From assembly GCA_009929735.1 (NCBI GenBank), contig RZZU01000019.1, positions 1-52,010 on the forward strand: DNA of 52,010 nt, in the 5' to 3' direction. The notes under the pieces were generated by a model that saw nothing but the letters and a program-made list of their open reading frames with translations, had not been told where the DNA came from and did no database searches. This DNA comes from Clostridia bacterium (GTDB lineage Bacteria > Bacillota > Clostridia > Lachnospirales > Anaerotignaceae). Position 1 is the first letter of the stretch, and each line of letters starts with the position of its first letter. Of the stretch, positions 16,668-24,128 are shown in pieces. Made by a program: the position numbers and the translations under genes.

Positions 16668-17369
16668 GTCTAAACTCCAACCGTTCTCATGATGATAAAT
16701 CATTTGGCGTGTCATGCCGCCGTCAATGCAAATATTTTCTCCTGTAATAAAGCCTGCTTTTTCGCTGCATAAAAACAGTACCATGTTTGCAATATCCGTA
16801 GGCTTTCCCACACGCTTCACAGGATGCTGTGCCGCATCAGGACCCTCAAAAACCGCTTCTGCCGTATCTATCCAGCCGGGAGAAATAGAATTCACCCTTA
16901 CCCGTCCACCAAGGCTGATTGCCAGCGCATGGGTTAACGCAGAAATTGCTCCCTTTGCCGCTGTATAGCTTTCGGTATTCGGCTGACTCATCCGATCTCT
17001 GGAGGAGGATATATTTACAATCGCCGCACCCGACGCAAAATATGCATTAAATAATTTTGTTAAGTAATACGGTGCCGCAACCCCAACCCGCAAGGCGTAG
17101 TCAAAGGCTCCGTACCCACAGGCATTCAGCCCTCCCATAGAAATCATGGCATTATTGATTAAATAATCCACCCTTCCGTGCGCCTCTATGACCTTTTGTG
17201 CAAAAACCTCCAAGGTTTCCTTGTCGCCAATATCTCCGACAAAATAAGGATTTTCTTCTCTGTCAATGATACAAACCGTGGCACCTGCCTGGGAAAATGC
17301 CTCCACAATTGCTTTCCCTATTCCATGAACGCCGCCTGTTACCACAGCGATTTTTCCTTCAAATTCCAT
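16662..17369 (-). CDS. Short-chain dehydrogenase/reductase
   Basis: 235 residues, classical SDR: cofactor loop TGGVHGIG (about 11-18), NNAM motif, catalytic Ser in NISSS, Y-x-x-x-K in SYTAAKGA, and the C-terminal ENICIDGGMTRQM. The acidic residue after strand 2 (IIDRE) favours NAD(H). Substrate not deducible. It begins four bases after the flavodoxin stop, so the two are cotranscribed. Confidence 0.92.
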   Translation of the reverse strand: MEFEGKIAVVTGGVHGIGKAIVEAFSQAGATVCIIDREENPYFVGDIGDKETLEVFAQKVIEAHGRVDYLINNAMISMGGLNACGYGAFDYALRVGVAAPYYLTKLFNAYFASGAAIVNISSSRDRMSQPNTESYTAAKGAISALTHALAISLGGRVRVNSISPGWIDTAEAVFEGPDAAQHPVKRVGKPTDIANMVLFLCSEKAGFITGENICIDGGMTRQMIYHHENGWSLDR

Positions 17370-17373
17370 TCTT

Positions 17374-17904
17374 TCATTCCTTTACAAGTGAGATCAAATC
17401 CTCGGTCTTGGAAACATCCACAAAATCCACTGCCATCTCCCGACTTTTCAACATCACATCTTCCTCGGCACTGCGTTCTTTTTTGTGCTTTAAAGCCTGA
17501 AAAACCACGGTCATAATCCCTTTGTAGGTGAATTTTAATTTTTTATAGTCTAATGCCCCTTGAAAAGAGAAAATCTGCGCATGATGAAACAGCTCTTCCG
17601 TAAGGCACTTCTGCAAGCCGGCATGAATACTTTCTAAGTTTTTCGGCTCCTGCGGATTGCTCAGCCCACAGGTAAAAAGAATCAGTTTTTTATGGGATAA
17701 TGTTTCTTGATTTTTCTTCAACCAATCGGCACCATTTAGTGCTCCGGCATAAATGCCGCCGCCAAAAATGATGGTATCGTACGAGGATATTTCTTTTGCC
17801 TCTTCCGTACTGAACAAATCCGCCTGCAATTTTTCGGCTATGTATGCCGCATATCTTTTTGTACTGCCGTATTCGGAACGAAATACAACTACCGTTTTTG
17901 CCAT
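17374..17904 (-). CDS. Flavodoxin-domain protein
   Basis: 176 residues. The N-terminal FMN phosphate loop is FRSEYGSTKRYA; the second flavin loop is IIFGGGIYAG. This matches the flavodoxin_5/HemG-like group, not electron-carrier flavodoxins. A basic patch follows (about 120-145, YKGIMTVVFQALKHKKER). Likely an FMN redox protein partnering an unknown oxidation; paired with the SDR. 18 bases after the UDG gene. Confidence 0.88.
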   Translation of the reverse strand: MAKTVVVFRSEYGSTKRYAAYIAEKLQADLFSTEEAKEISSYDTIIFGGGIYAGALNGADWLKKNQETLSHKKLILFTCGLSNPQEPKNLESIHAGLQKCLTEELFHHAQIFSFQGALDYKKLKFTYKGIMTVVFQALKHKKERSAEEDVMLKSREMAVDFVDVSKTEDLISLVKE

Positions 17905-17922
17905 AAATGTCTGCCTCCCAAC

Positions 17923-18504
17923 TTATAATGCCGACAAAAGTTCCTTTAATGTCAGCAAATCCTCTTGATATATTTGCGTTAACGCACGATTATAAATCAC
18001 TGCCGCTGGATGATATAAGGGAAATAAAACTGCCTCTTTCCGAAGAGGAAACGGCTTGCCATGCACCTCCCCTATGGTTATGCTTTTATCCCCCGAAACA
18101 GACTTCAAGGGAACATTACCCAAGGTCACAATGACCTTTGGTGAAATGAAATGAATTTCTTCTTGCAAATAGGGCAGAAAAAAATCAATTTCTTCTCCCG
18201 AGGGCGGACGGTTTACCGGCTTTCCTGTTTTGGGGCTTACCTTTGTGGGGCGTAGCTTTACAACGTTTGTAATATAAATTTCTTCACGTTTGAACCCGAT
18301 AATCTCCAAAAAAGACGAAAGGTTTTTCCCCGCCTTGCCTACAAATGGTCTGCCCTGCTTTTCCTCATCGCCACCAGGTGCCTCACCAATCATCATGAGC
18401 GATGGAGTGTGCACACCTTCCCCGAAAACAAGTGTCTTTTGGGCAAAAACGGAATTTTTTAAGGCTTCCGTTAGTTTTTTTTGCAATTCCAGCTGTTGAT
18501 TCAT
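17923..18504 (-). CDS. Uracil-DNA glycosylase, family-4-like, no Fe-S ligands
   Basis: 193 residues. Removes uracil from DNA, judged by GEAPGGDEEKQGRPFVGKAGK (about 40-60), the ITNVVKLRP strand, and YHPAAVIYN with the His at 165, all typical of family 4. Family 4 enzymes normally bind a 4Fe-4S cluster by four Cys, two before and two after the catalytic region; this protein contains no cysteine at all, with hydrophobic residues at those places. It may be a cluster-free branch. It starts the run UDG-flavodoxin-SDR. Confidence 0.88.
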   Translation of the reverse strand: MNQQLELQKKLTEALKNSVFAQKTLVFGEGVHTPSLMMIGEAPGGDEEKQGRPFVGKAGKNLSSFLEIIGFKREEIYITNVVKLRPTKVSPKTGKPVNRPPSGEEIDFFLPYLQEEIHFISPKVIVTLGNVPLKSVSGDKSITIGEVHGKPFPLRKEAVLFPLYHPAAVIYNRALTQIYQEDLLTLKELLSAL

Positions 18505-18519
18505 GCCTATTTCCCTTCT

Positions 18520-18733
18520 TTATTCACAACTTATCCACAACTTCACAGCCTTATCCACAGATTTTATGTTGATAACTTTTTATGTTTACCCCAATATCTA
18601 GTGATAAATTTTCTGCTTCGACAAAAATATAGCCATATTTCGTTGAAATGAAGCGAATTACTAATATTCATCTTGTGCTGTATAATTTTCATGTGGATAA
18701 CTTCCACATTATCCACAGAAATCATGTGGATAA
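18520..18733. promoter_or_regulatory. DnaA-box cluster 1
   Basis: Five perfect TTATCCACA boxes: 18531 and 18551 (plus), 18692 (minus), 18709 (plus) and 18725 (minus). One-mismatch boxes lie at 18520 and 18567. The intervening 110 bases are A/T-rich. It lies between the UDG and rhomboid genes, overlapping the rhomboid 3' end. Confidence 0.85.
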
Positions 18734-19750
18734 CTGTTTCTTCTTTCTGTCAAGCCTATTATAGCATAAGAATACCAAACTTCCGCCGATAAAACCACCA
18801 ATATGTGCAAAATTATCCACGCCCATATCCAAAAAGCCAAATCCAACGGAGGTAACTGCCAACAAAAGCATGGTGGCATAATTCATTCCGGTATACCTCG
18901 GCCCGTACTTCTTTGTCAGCATCAGCATTGCCCCCAAAACGCCGTATATGGCACCCGAAGCCCCGATCGCTAAAACATCATGAAACACAATGCTGAACAT
19001 TCCGCTGAAAAATCCGGAAATAAAATATAGACCGAGAAATCGTCCTCTGCCAAACAACTGCTCTGCCTTCACGCCAAAATAATATAAAAAAACACCATTT
19101 GAAACCAAATGAACTACACCGCTATGTAAAAACATAGACGTAAAAAATCGGTAATACTGCCCCGATAAAATTCCCTCTCTGCTGATACCAAAGGCACGTA
19201 TGGTGCTTGCGCCGTTTCCCGAAAGGGTGGTCTCCATCAGCAAAAGTATGCAAAGCATAGAAATGCCAATGCAAACCCATGGAGTTTTGCTGTTTTTTGC
19301 AGGCATAGGCGGCACTTGGGCAAGCTCCCCCTTTGATGCCGCAAGCAACAGCTTTTCTATTCCAAAAATACGGTTTGGCTCTCCCTTTGCGGCAAAAACC
19401 TTTTTTTCCTCCAAGGAATACCGCCAATTCACGGCATGAATCTGTTCCTCTGCAAAAAGTGGCGCATCCGCCACCGCTTCCGCTTCCGCAAGCAGTATTC
19501 TGAGGCTAATTAAATGGGTGCAGCGAAGCTCTTCCATTTCTTGCGCCATCTGTTTTGTATATGAAGTCAAAATCTCGCCTGTTTTTAGCTGATTTTGCTC
19601 ATCAAACACACCCAAAATATACAAAACAGGGTTTTCCATACGGATATAAATGCCCGAAATCTTTTCTCCGTTAGAACCCTTTATCTCGGAAAAGCTGTGC
19701 GCCAATAATTGTTCATGCAATTTTTCTATAAATTTCATTGAGTTATCCAC
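18722..19750 (-). CDS. Rhomboid intramembrane serine protease with N-terminal domain
   Basis: About 342 residues. A soluble N-terminal domain (about 1-155) is followed by a six-or-seven-helix rhomboid domain with catalytic Ser in GASGAIYG (S265) and His in FAHIGG (H316), plus the LHSGVVHLVSN loop-1 motif. The layout resembles Bacillus GluP/YqgP. It should cleave membrane-protein substrates in the bilayer. Start is uncertain: I prefer the GTG at 19750, six bases after AGGTG; the start codon lies within a DnaA box. The gene is flanked on both sides by DnaA-box clusters. Confidence 0.9.
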   Translation of the reverse strand: MDNSMKFIEKLHEQLLAHSFSEIKGSNGEKISGIYIRMENPVLYILGVFDEQNQLKTGEILTSYTKQMAQEMEELRCTHLISLRILLAEAEAVADAPLFAEEQIHAVNWRYSLEEKKVFAAKGEPNRIFGIEKLLLAASKGELAQVPPMPAKNSKTPWVCIGISMLCILLLMETTLSGNGASTIRAFGISREGILSGQYYRFFTSMFLHSGVVHLVSNGVFLYYFGVKAEQLFGRGRFLGLYFISGFFSGMFSIVFHDVLAIGASGAIYGVLGAMLMLTKKYGPRYTGMNYATMLLLAVTSVGFGFLDMGVDNFAHIGGFIGGSLVFLCYNRLDRKKKQLST

Positions 19751-19928
19751 AATTTTCACCTGCTTTTTTTATGAAAAAACTCACTGCAATGCAGTGAGTT
19801 TTCCTTGATAAGAAATGGGGTAAAATCTTATCCTTAAGGGATTTTTAAAGTGTGGTATTGTAAATAACCAAGTTTTGTACACAGGGAAGTCCTGATTATC
19901 CACAATATTATCCACAATATTATCCACA
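19743..19928. promoter_or_regulatory. DnaA-box cluster 2
   Basis: Perfect TTATCCACA at 19743, 19896, 19908 and 19920. The last three repeat every 12 bp in the same orientation. The flanking DNA is A/T-rich. With cluster 1 this makes nine perfect boxes within 1.4 kb. Confidence 0.85.
19770..19802 (-). terminator. Terminator after yaaL-bofA
   Basis: Near-perfect 27-base palindrome (AAAACTCACTGCA and its complement around one A) with a T-run on the minus strand. It ends the yaaL-bofA message just before the rhomboid start. Confidence 0.85.
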
Positions 19929-19976
19929 CAAAAATATAACACATTCCAATGTGATTGTCAAACAATAATGTTTCTT

Positions 19977-20219
19977 TTAGAGAAAAAAACTTAGTACAAG
20001 TAATCCGACAAAGCCCGGTGCCCCCAATAAGCCAACTGCAAACAGCGTAGCCGGGTTTACTCCCACCTGTAATCCAAACCGATTGCAAAGCCAAAGGCAA
20101 GCGCCGCCAATCGCTGCCGAAAGAATAAAGCGAAATAATACCCTTAACGGTTTGGATAATGTAGCCAATGCTAAAATGATTAAGCAGCTGATAATGATAA
20201 CCGACAATACTTCTGACAT
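19977..20219 (-). CDS. bofA: BofA-family regulator of sigma-K processing
   Basis: 80 residues, almost entirely hydrophobic, with two or three membrane segments and the family C-terminus around VGVNPATLFAVGLLGAPG. In Bacillus BofA inhibits the SpoIVFB protease in the outer forespore membrane, timing sigma-K activation. The upstream DUF2508/YaaL gene is its conserved neighbour, which supports the call. AAGGG and GGGGGAG precede the ATG. It implies an endospore former. Confidence 0.88.
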   Translation of the reverse strand: MSEVLSVIIISCLIILALATLSKPLRVLFRFILSAAIGGACLWLCNRFGLQVGVNPATLFAVGLLGAPGFVGLLVLSFFL

Positions 20220-20244
20220 ATCCCTTTTCTCCCCCTTTGTTTTC

Positions 20245-20481
20245 TCAGCCAGTCTTGCGTGGCCCCGTCAACCCCATTTTCTTTGCCATTTGTAAATAAT
20301 ATTCATATTTTTTTTGCAAGGCTGTAATTTCATAAATATAGCTGTCAACCAAAGGCTCCTCTGTTGCCGCTTCAAAGCCTTGTCTGGCACACAGCAGCTT
20401 TAGCTGAATATCCTGAATGGCAAGTAATATTTTTTCCCCTTCTGTGTGCATGGGTTCCATTTTTTGCTTGCTTTTGTTCAT
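20245..20481 (-). CDS. yaaL: YaaL-like DUF2508 protein
   Basis: 78-residue cytoplasmic helical protein with the DUF2508 pattern LVDSYIYEITALQKKYEYYLQ. In Bacillus and clostridia it lies between recR and bofA; here the bofA half of that order is kept and recR is not adjacent. Function unknown. GGAGG precedes the ATG, and it shares a message with bofA (25-base gap). Confidence 0.82.
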   Translation of the reverse strand: MNKSKQKMEPMHTEGEKILLAIQDIQLKLLCARQGFEAATEEPLVDSYIYEITALQKKYEYYLQMAKKMGLTGPRKTG

Positions 20482-20556
20482 CTGCTTGCCTCCTTCCTAT
20501 TACCTTAAATATAAGCTAAAAAAATGAATTTTATTCCTTTTGCATATTGATTGCAT

Positions 20557-20586
20557 AAAAAAAAGAAAGCGCATTATAACGCTTTC
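20557..20586 (-). terminator. Terminator, second after the lipoprotein gene
   Basis: GAAAGCG/CGCTTTC hairpin followed by eight T on the minus strand. It is downstream of another terminator at 20,689. Confidence 0.8.
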
Positions 20587-20648
20587 CTCCTCTATTTTCC
20601 ACTTCTGGGATATGCATTGCAAAATTTTGTTCCTCGAAATTCCTTCTC

Positions 20649-20697
20649 AAAAAAAATTTCCTTTTTGCAAAAAAAATTTCCTTTTTGCAAAAAAAAT
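20649..20697. repeat. 20-bp tandem repeat (2.4 copies) at a terminator
   Basis: Units at 20649, 20669 and a partial at 20689, each an A8-TTTCC-TTTTTGC pattern. On the minus strand it starts with the terminator T-run and GCAAAAA, the same arrangement as the array beside the lysS terminator. Confidence 0.88.
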
Positions 20698-20718
20698 CCT
20701 CCGTCTTGAATACGGAGG
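20689..20718 (-). terminator. Lipoprotein gene terminator
   Basis: CCTCCGT/ACGGAGG hairpin followed by A and eight T on the minus strand, nine bases after the stop codon. Confidence 0.88.
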
Positions 20719-20726
20719 ACAGCTTG

Positions 20727-21155
20727 CTAAGCACCTGTAAATTCAACCGCAACAGGGCTTTCATTCACCATAATAATCAATCGATATTGCGTTCCCTTTG
20801 CAGTCGCTCCGCAGAAGTTTTTCCAATTGTAACTCAGCTCAATGCTTTCTCCAACCTCTAAGGTGGCTGTTTCATCACTCCAGCTGGATTGCGCCGTTCC
20901 TGCAAATTCCTGCCACTGCCCATCCTTCATCTGTTCCAGATGATATTCTTTTGCACTGTAATTCGCTGCCGCTTCGGTATTGTTCGTAAGAACAAACGTC
21001 GCTCCAGCGGTTTTTAACGTATCCTCTTTTAACGTAAAGGTAATTCCTTCCTCCACATTTACCTCTGCATAGGCAGTGCCCACATTGTCACTGCTGCCGC
21101 ATCCAGTGAAAAGAATCATAAATAATGAAATTAATAAAATTAAACTTTTTTTCAT
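20727..21155 (-). CDS. Lipoprotein with Ig-like domain
   Basis: 142 residues: signal peptide MKKSLILLISLF..., lipobox LFTGC, then a beta-sandwich-type region (VEEGITFTLKEDT...FVLTNNTEAA...LEVGESIELSYNW...YRLIIMV). This resembles the small bacterial Ig-like domains found alone on clostridial lipoproteins. Probably displayed on the outer membrane face; role unknown. The ATG at 21155 gives a proper signal peptide; an in-frame ATG seven codons earlier lacks a ribosome site. Confidence 0.82.
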   Translation of the reverse strand: MKKSLILLISLFMILFTGCGSSDNVGTAYAEVNVEEGITFTLKEDTLKTAGATFVLTNNTEAAANYSAKEYHLEQMKDGQWQEFAGTAQSSWSDETATLEVGESIELSYNWKNFCGATAKGTQYRLIIMVNESPVAVEFTGA

Positions 21156-21244
21156 TTCCTTCGCTTTCCCTTCCATCTCTGTATTTTTCCATTCAAAAGG
21201 AATGACTTTATCCTATCATAACCCATTTCATCTTGCAAGCAATG

Positions 21245-21277
21245 AAAAAGGCTTGGCAAAAATATTTTCACCAAGCC
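21245..21277 (-). terminator. dapH terminator
   Basis: GGCTTGG and CCAAGCC pair around a 14-base A/T loop, with TTTTT on the minus strand. It lies just past the dapH stop; CCAAG is repeated three times beside it. Confidence 0.75.
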
Positions 21278-21296
21278 AAGCCAAGCCAAATTTTTT

Positions 21297-22007
21297 TTAT
21301 TTTCTCAGGTCGTCCAAAAGCTGTGTTTTGCTTTCAGTCTTTTCATCCTTCATTTTAACAATTCTCGCAGGGGAACCCGCAACCACCGCACCCGCAGGTA
21401 CATCCTCCGTTACAATTGCGCCTGCGGCAACCACTGCATTTGCGCCAACCTGCACGCCCTCCAATACAACCGCATTTGCGCCGACTAAAGCACCGTCACC
21501 AACCACAACAGGTGTTGCACTGGGTGGCTCCAAAACGCCTGCTAACACTGCACCTGCACCAATGTGGGCATTTTTCCCCACGGTGGCTCTTGCGCCCAGC
21601 ACGGCGTTCATATCAATCATTGTGCCATCGCCGATTTCCGCCCCGATATTGATGACAGCACCCATCATGACAACTGCATTTTTTCCAATTTTTACACGGT
21701 CACGAATAAAGCAGCCAGGCTCGATGCGTGCCTCCAGATTGGTAATATCCAGCATGGGCACTGCGGAATTTCTTCTGTCGTATTCCATATGGTATTCCTG
21801 AATCTCTGCGGCTTTTGCATCTAAAATTTCGTTTACCAAAGCAAAATCACCAATCATAATCCAAAAATTTCCGTTTCCGAAAACTTTCACATTTTCTTTT
21901 TCCACACTGCTTAAATCGCCCTTAACATAAACCTTTACAGGCGTAACCTTCTTGGCATCCTTAATATATTTTGCAATCTCATAAGGATTTGTCATATCAT
22001 AGTTCAT
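21297..22007 (-). CDS. dapH: Tetrahydrodipicolinate N-acetyltransferase DapH
   Basis: Acetyl-CoA-dependent step of the acetylase branch of lysine/diaminopimelate synthesis. 236 residues: an N-terminal helical domain (to about 85), then a left-handed beta-helix of hexapeptide repeats ([33 protein letters not shown] and others) ending GSPARIVK. Start ATG eight bases after GGAGG. It is divergent from an M20 peptidase-like gene that likely performs the later deacetylation. Confidence 0.95.
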   Translation of the reverse strand: MNYDMTNPYEIAKYIKDAKKVTPVKVYVKGDLSSVEKENVKVFGNGNFWIMIGDFALVNEILDAKAAEIQEYHMEYDRRNSAVPMLDITNLEARIEPGCFIRDRVKIGKNAVVMMGAVINIGAEIGDGTMIDMNAVLGARATVGKNAHIGAGAVLAGVLEPPSATPVVVGDGALVGANAVVLEGVQVGANAVVAAGAIVTEDVPAGAVVAGSPARIVKMKDEKTESKTQLLDDLRK

Positions 22008-22131
22008 TTTTCGTTCCTCCATTCATAGTCGTATCATTTCATATTATATATGAAAAAAAAATATTTTCCAAGGTACTTCGTCTTTTTTTGTGATACAATG
22101 GTAAAAATTATGATAAAAAGGAGCGATTTCT

Positions 22132-23280
22132 TTGCGTGAAGATATATTAAATATGGAGCAGGAGCTAAGACAAATCCGACGGGACTTGCACCAAATCCCC
22201 GAAGTAGGACTGTCGGAGCATAAAACCGCTGCATATATAGAAAATAAGTTGAAAGCAATCGGTGTGGATTCGGTGGAGCGTTGTTTGGAAACGGGGGTCA
22301 TCGGCTTAATCAAAGGGCAGGGCAAGGAAAAACCCATTGCCTTTCGTGCCGATATGGATGCACTACCTGTGGAAGAACCTCCCCGCCCCTATGCCTCCTG
22401 CCATAATGGTTTCATGCACGCCTGCGGACACGACGGACATATGACCATTCTTCTGGGCTTCGCCCAATACCTTATGGCACAAACGGAGCGTCCCAAGGGG
22501 GATGTAGTGTTGATTTTTCAGCCTGCCGAAGAAGGCCCCGGGGGTGCAAGGCTTATGATAGAAGCAGGAATCCTTGAGAAATACAGCATTTCAAAGGTAA
22601 TCGGCTGCCATATTTTTCCCGATGTGCCGCAAGGTAAAATTGCCTGCAAGGCAGGCGGTATGATGGCACGAAATGGAGAGGTCACGGTGCGCATTTTAGG
22701 CAAAAGTGCCCATGGTGCACAGCCTCAGCAAGGCGCAGATGCACTTTTGGCGGCAGGTGCTGTCATTTGCGGTCTGCAAACCATTTTGTCACGCAATATT
22801 TCTCCTTTGGACAGCGGCGTATTAACCTTTGGGTCGATTCATGGCGGCGAGGCTTGCAATATTATTGCAAAAGAAGTTTGTATGGAAGGAACAATGCGTG
22901 CTTTTTCCGATGAGGTTTATGAAAAAATGGTGCAACGAGTGGAAGAAGCAGTTGCTTTTATTGCCAAGGGCTATGGCTGCCAAGGCACTGTTACGTTCCG
23001 CCATATGTACCGTGTGGTAAACAACGACCCTGCTTTGGTTCATGCGCTGGAGGAGGCTTGCGGCGAAAACTATCTGACAACACAGCCCTATATGCTTGCG
23101 GAGGATTTCTCCTTTTTTCAGCAGGCTGTACCCGGTTTATTTTTCTTTTTAGGTGCAGGAAATGCAGAGAAAGGCTTGATCCACCCTCTGCACAGCGCAG
23201 AATTTGATTTTGATGAAAAAATATTGTGCTATGGCATAGAAACCTATCTCAATTTGCTGATCACATTAGGATTATTTTAA
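22132..23280 (+). CDS. M20-family amidohydrolase, probable N-acetyldiaminopimelate deacetylase
   Basis: 382 residues, M20D metallohydrolase. Metal ligands are visible in HACGHDGHM and in PAEEGPGGA, with the dimerisation domain between about 180 and 290 and the closing H in IHPLHSAEF. It is divergent from dapH, as expected for the N-acetyl-L,L-diaminopimelate deacetylase that follows DapH; sequence alone does not exclude a general hippurate/amino-acid amidase. Start is TTG, eight bases after AAGGAG. TACAAT at 22094 is a possible -10. Confidence 0.88.
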   Translation: MREDILNMEQELRQIRRDLHQIPEVGLSEHKTAAYIENKLKAIGVDSVERCLETGVIGLIKGQGKEKPIAFRADMDALPVEEPPRPYASCHNGFMHACGHDGHMTILLGFAQYLMAQTERPKGDVVLIFQPAEEGPGGARLMIEAGILEKYSISKVIGCHIFPDVPQGKIACKAGGMMARNGEVTVRILGKSAHGAQPQQGADALLAAGAVICGLQTILSRNISPLDSGVLTFGSIHGGEACNIIAKEVCMEGTMRAFSDEVYEKMVQRVEEAVAFIAKGYGCQGTVTFRHMYRVVNNDPALVHALEEACGENYLTTQPYMLAEDFSFFQQAVPGLFFFLGAGNAEKGLIHPLHSAEFDFDEKILCYGIETYLNLLITLGLF

Positions 23281-23305
23281 AAGCAAATTTACTTGTCAAC
23301 ACTTA

Positions 23306-23336
23306 GGCATTTCTTTATGAAGAAGTGCCTTTTTTA
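23306..23336 (+). terminator. Terminator after the M20 gene
   Basis: GGCATTTCTT-TATG-AAGAAGTGCC (one wobble), then TTTTTT. Confidence 0.88.
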
Positions 23337-23581
23337 TTTGCGTTTCTTGCCACACCCCTGCGGAAATTTGCATTTCGAAAAACTACTCTTAGTTTGAGCG
23401 AATGCACTTTGCAAGCCTATCTTTAACCCACAACAACAACCCTGTATTATTTTATCATTAAGAATAAAACAGCCACAGTATTTTTTTGATTGATACGAGC
23501 CAACACAGCGCCCAAAATAATACAACTTAAAATTACATTAAAATCTTTAATATTTCTTAATAATCTTTTCACGCAAATCGA
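23337..23581. other. Intergenic region before the efflux operon
   Basis: A/T-rich; minus-strand frames here lack ribosome sites. No element recognised other than the promoter at its right edge. Confidence 0.55.
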
Positions 23582-23616
23582 TTGACACAAAATTAGTTTT
23601 ATCATAAAATTAGTTT
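23582..23616 (+). promoter_or_regulatory. Efflux-operon promoter with possible MarR operator
   Basis: TTGACA (23582-23587), 17-base spacer, TAAAAT (23605-23610). AAAATTAGTTT occurs twice (23589 and 23606), once in the spacer and once over the -10, a plausible binding site for the MarR protein encoded first. Confidence 0.75.
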
Positions 23617-23648
23617 CATATTGTAAGCTGAAAGAGGAGGAACGTTTT

Positions 23649-24128
23649 ATGTCCGATATAAGCGGCAAACAAATTGCTGCACTTTTTATTCAACTAAATG
23701 TAAACTTAGTTTGTTGGAGCAGATTTCATTTAGAACAAGTATTTAATACAAACGGCAAAGGTGAGGAAGATAAGCTAACCACACAGCAATTTCATTTCAT
23801 GATATATATCAGGGATTTTGGGATGAATACCGTTTCCGAATTATCCAAGGCCCTCTGCCTGAGTAAAAGCAGTGTATCCCTCAGCACCACAAAAATGGTC
23901 AATAAGGGATATTTGAAAAAGGAATCCCCCACCGGCGAAGAGGACGGACGTAAAATTTACTTTCATCTAACCGATTATGGGCTTTCCGCAGTGCAGGCTA
24001 CCGAAAACGCCCTTATGGATACCGCCGGCCAATACTTTGATTCGTTTGATGATGAAACAAAGCGAATTCTATGCAGCCATTTATATACAATTAATCATTT
24101 ATTATCCACAGGAGGAACCAAAAAATGA
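23649..24128 (+). CDS. MarR-family transcriptional regulator
   Basis: 159 residues, winged helix: LTTQQFHFMIYI, the helix-turn-helix TVSELSKALCLSKSSVSLSTTKMV, and the wing SPTGEEDGRKIYFHLTDYG. It should bind the promoter just upstream and repress the MFP-RND efflux genes with which it forms one operon; its last codons overlap the next start (ATGA). GGAGG before the ATG. Effector unknown. Confidence 0.92.
   Translation: MSDISGKQIAALFIQLNVNLVCWSRFHLEQVFNTNGKGEEDKLTTQQFHFMIYIRDFGMNTVSELSKALCLSKSSVSLSTTKMVNKGYLKKESPTGEEDGRKIYFHLTDYGLSAVQATENALMDTAGQYFDSFDDETKRILCSHLYTINHLLSTGGTKK

Noticed and set aside
16432..16692. Small plus frame with a CPAC zinc-finger-like string
   Set aside because: No ribosome site, overlaps a terminator and the SDR 3' end; probably chance.
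18520..19928. Calling the DnaA-box clusters the chromosomal origin
   Set aside because: No dnaA, dnaN, rpmH or clear unwinding element; skew could not be computed. Kept as a DnaA-box cluster.
20531..20764. 77-codon minus frame
   Set aside because: Runs through two terminators and the 20-bp tandem repeat; artefact.
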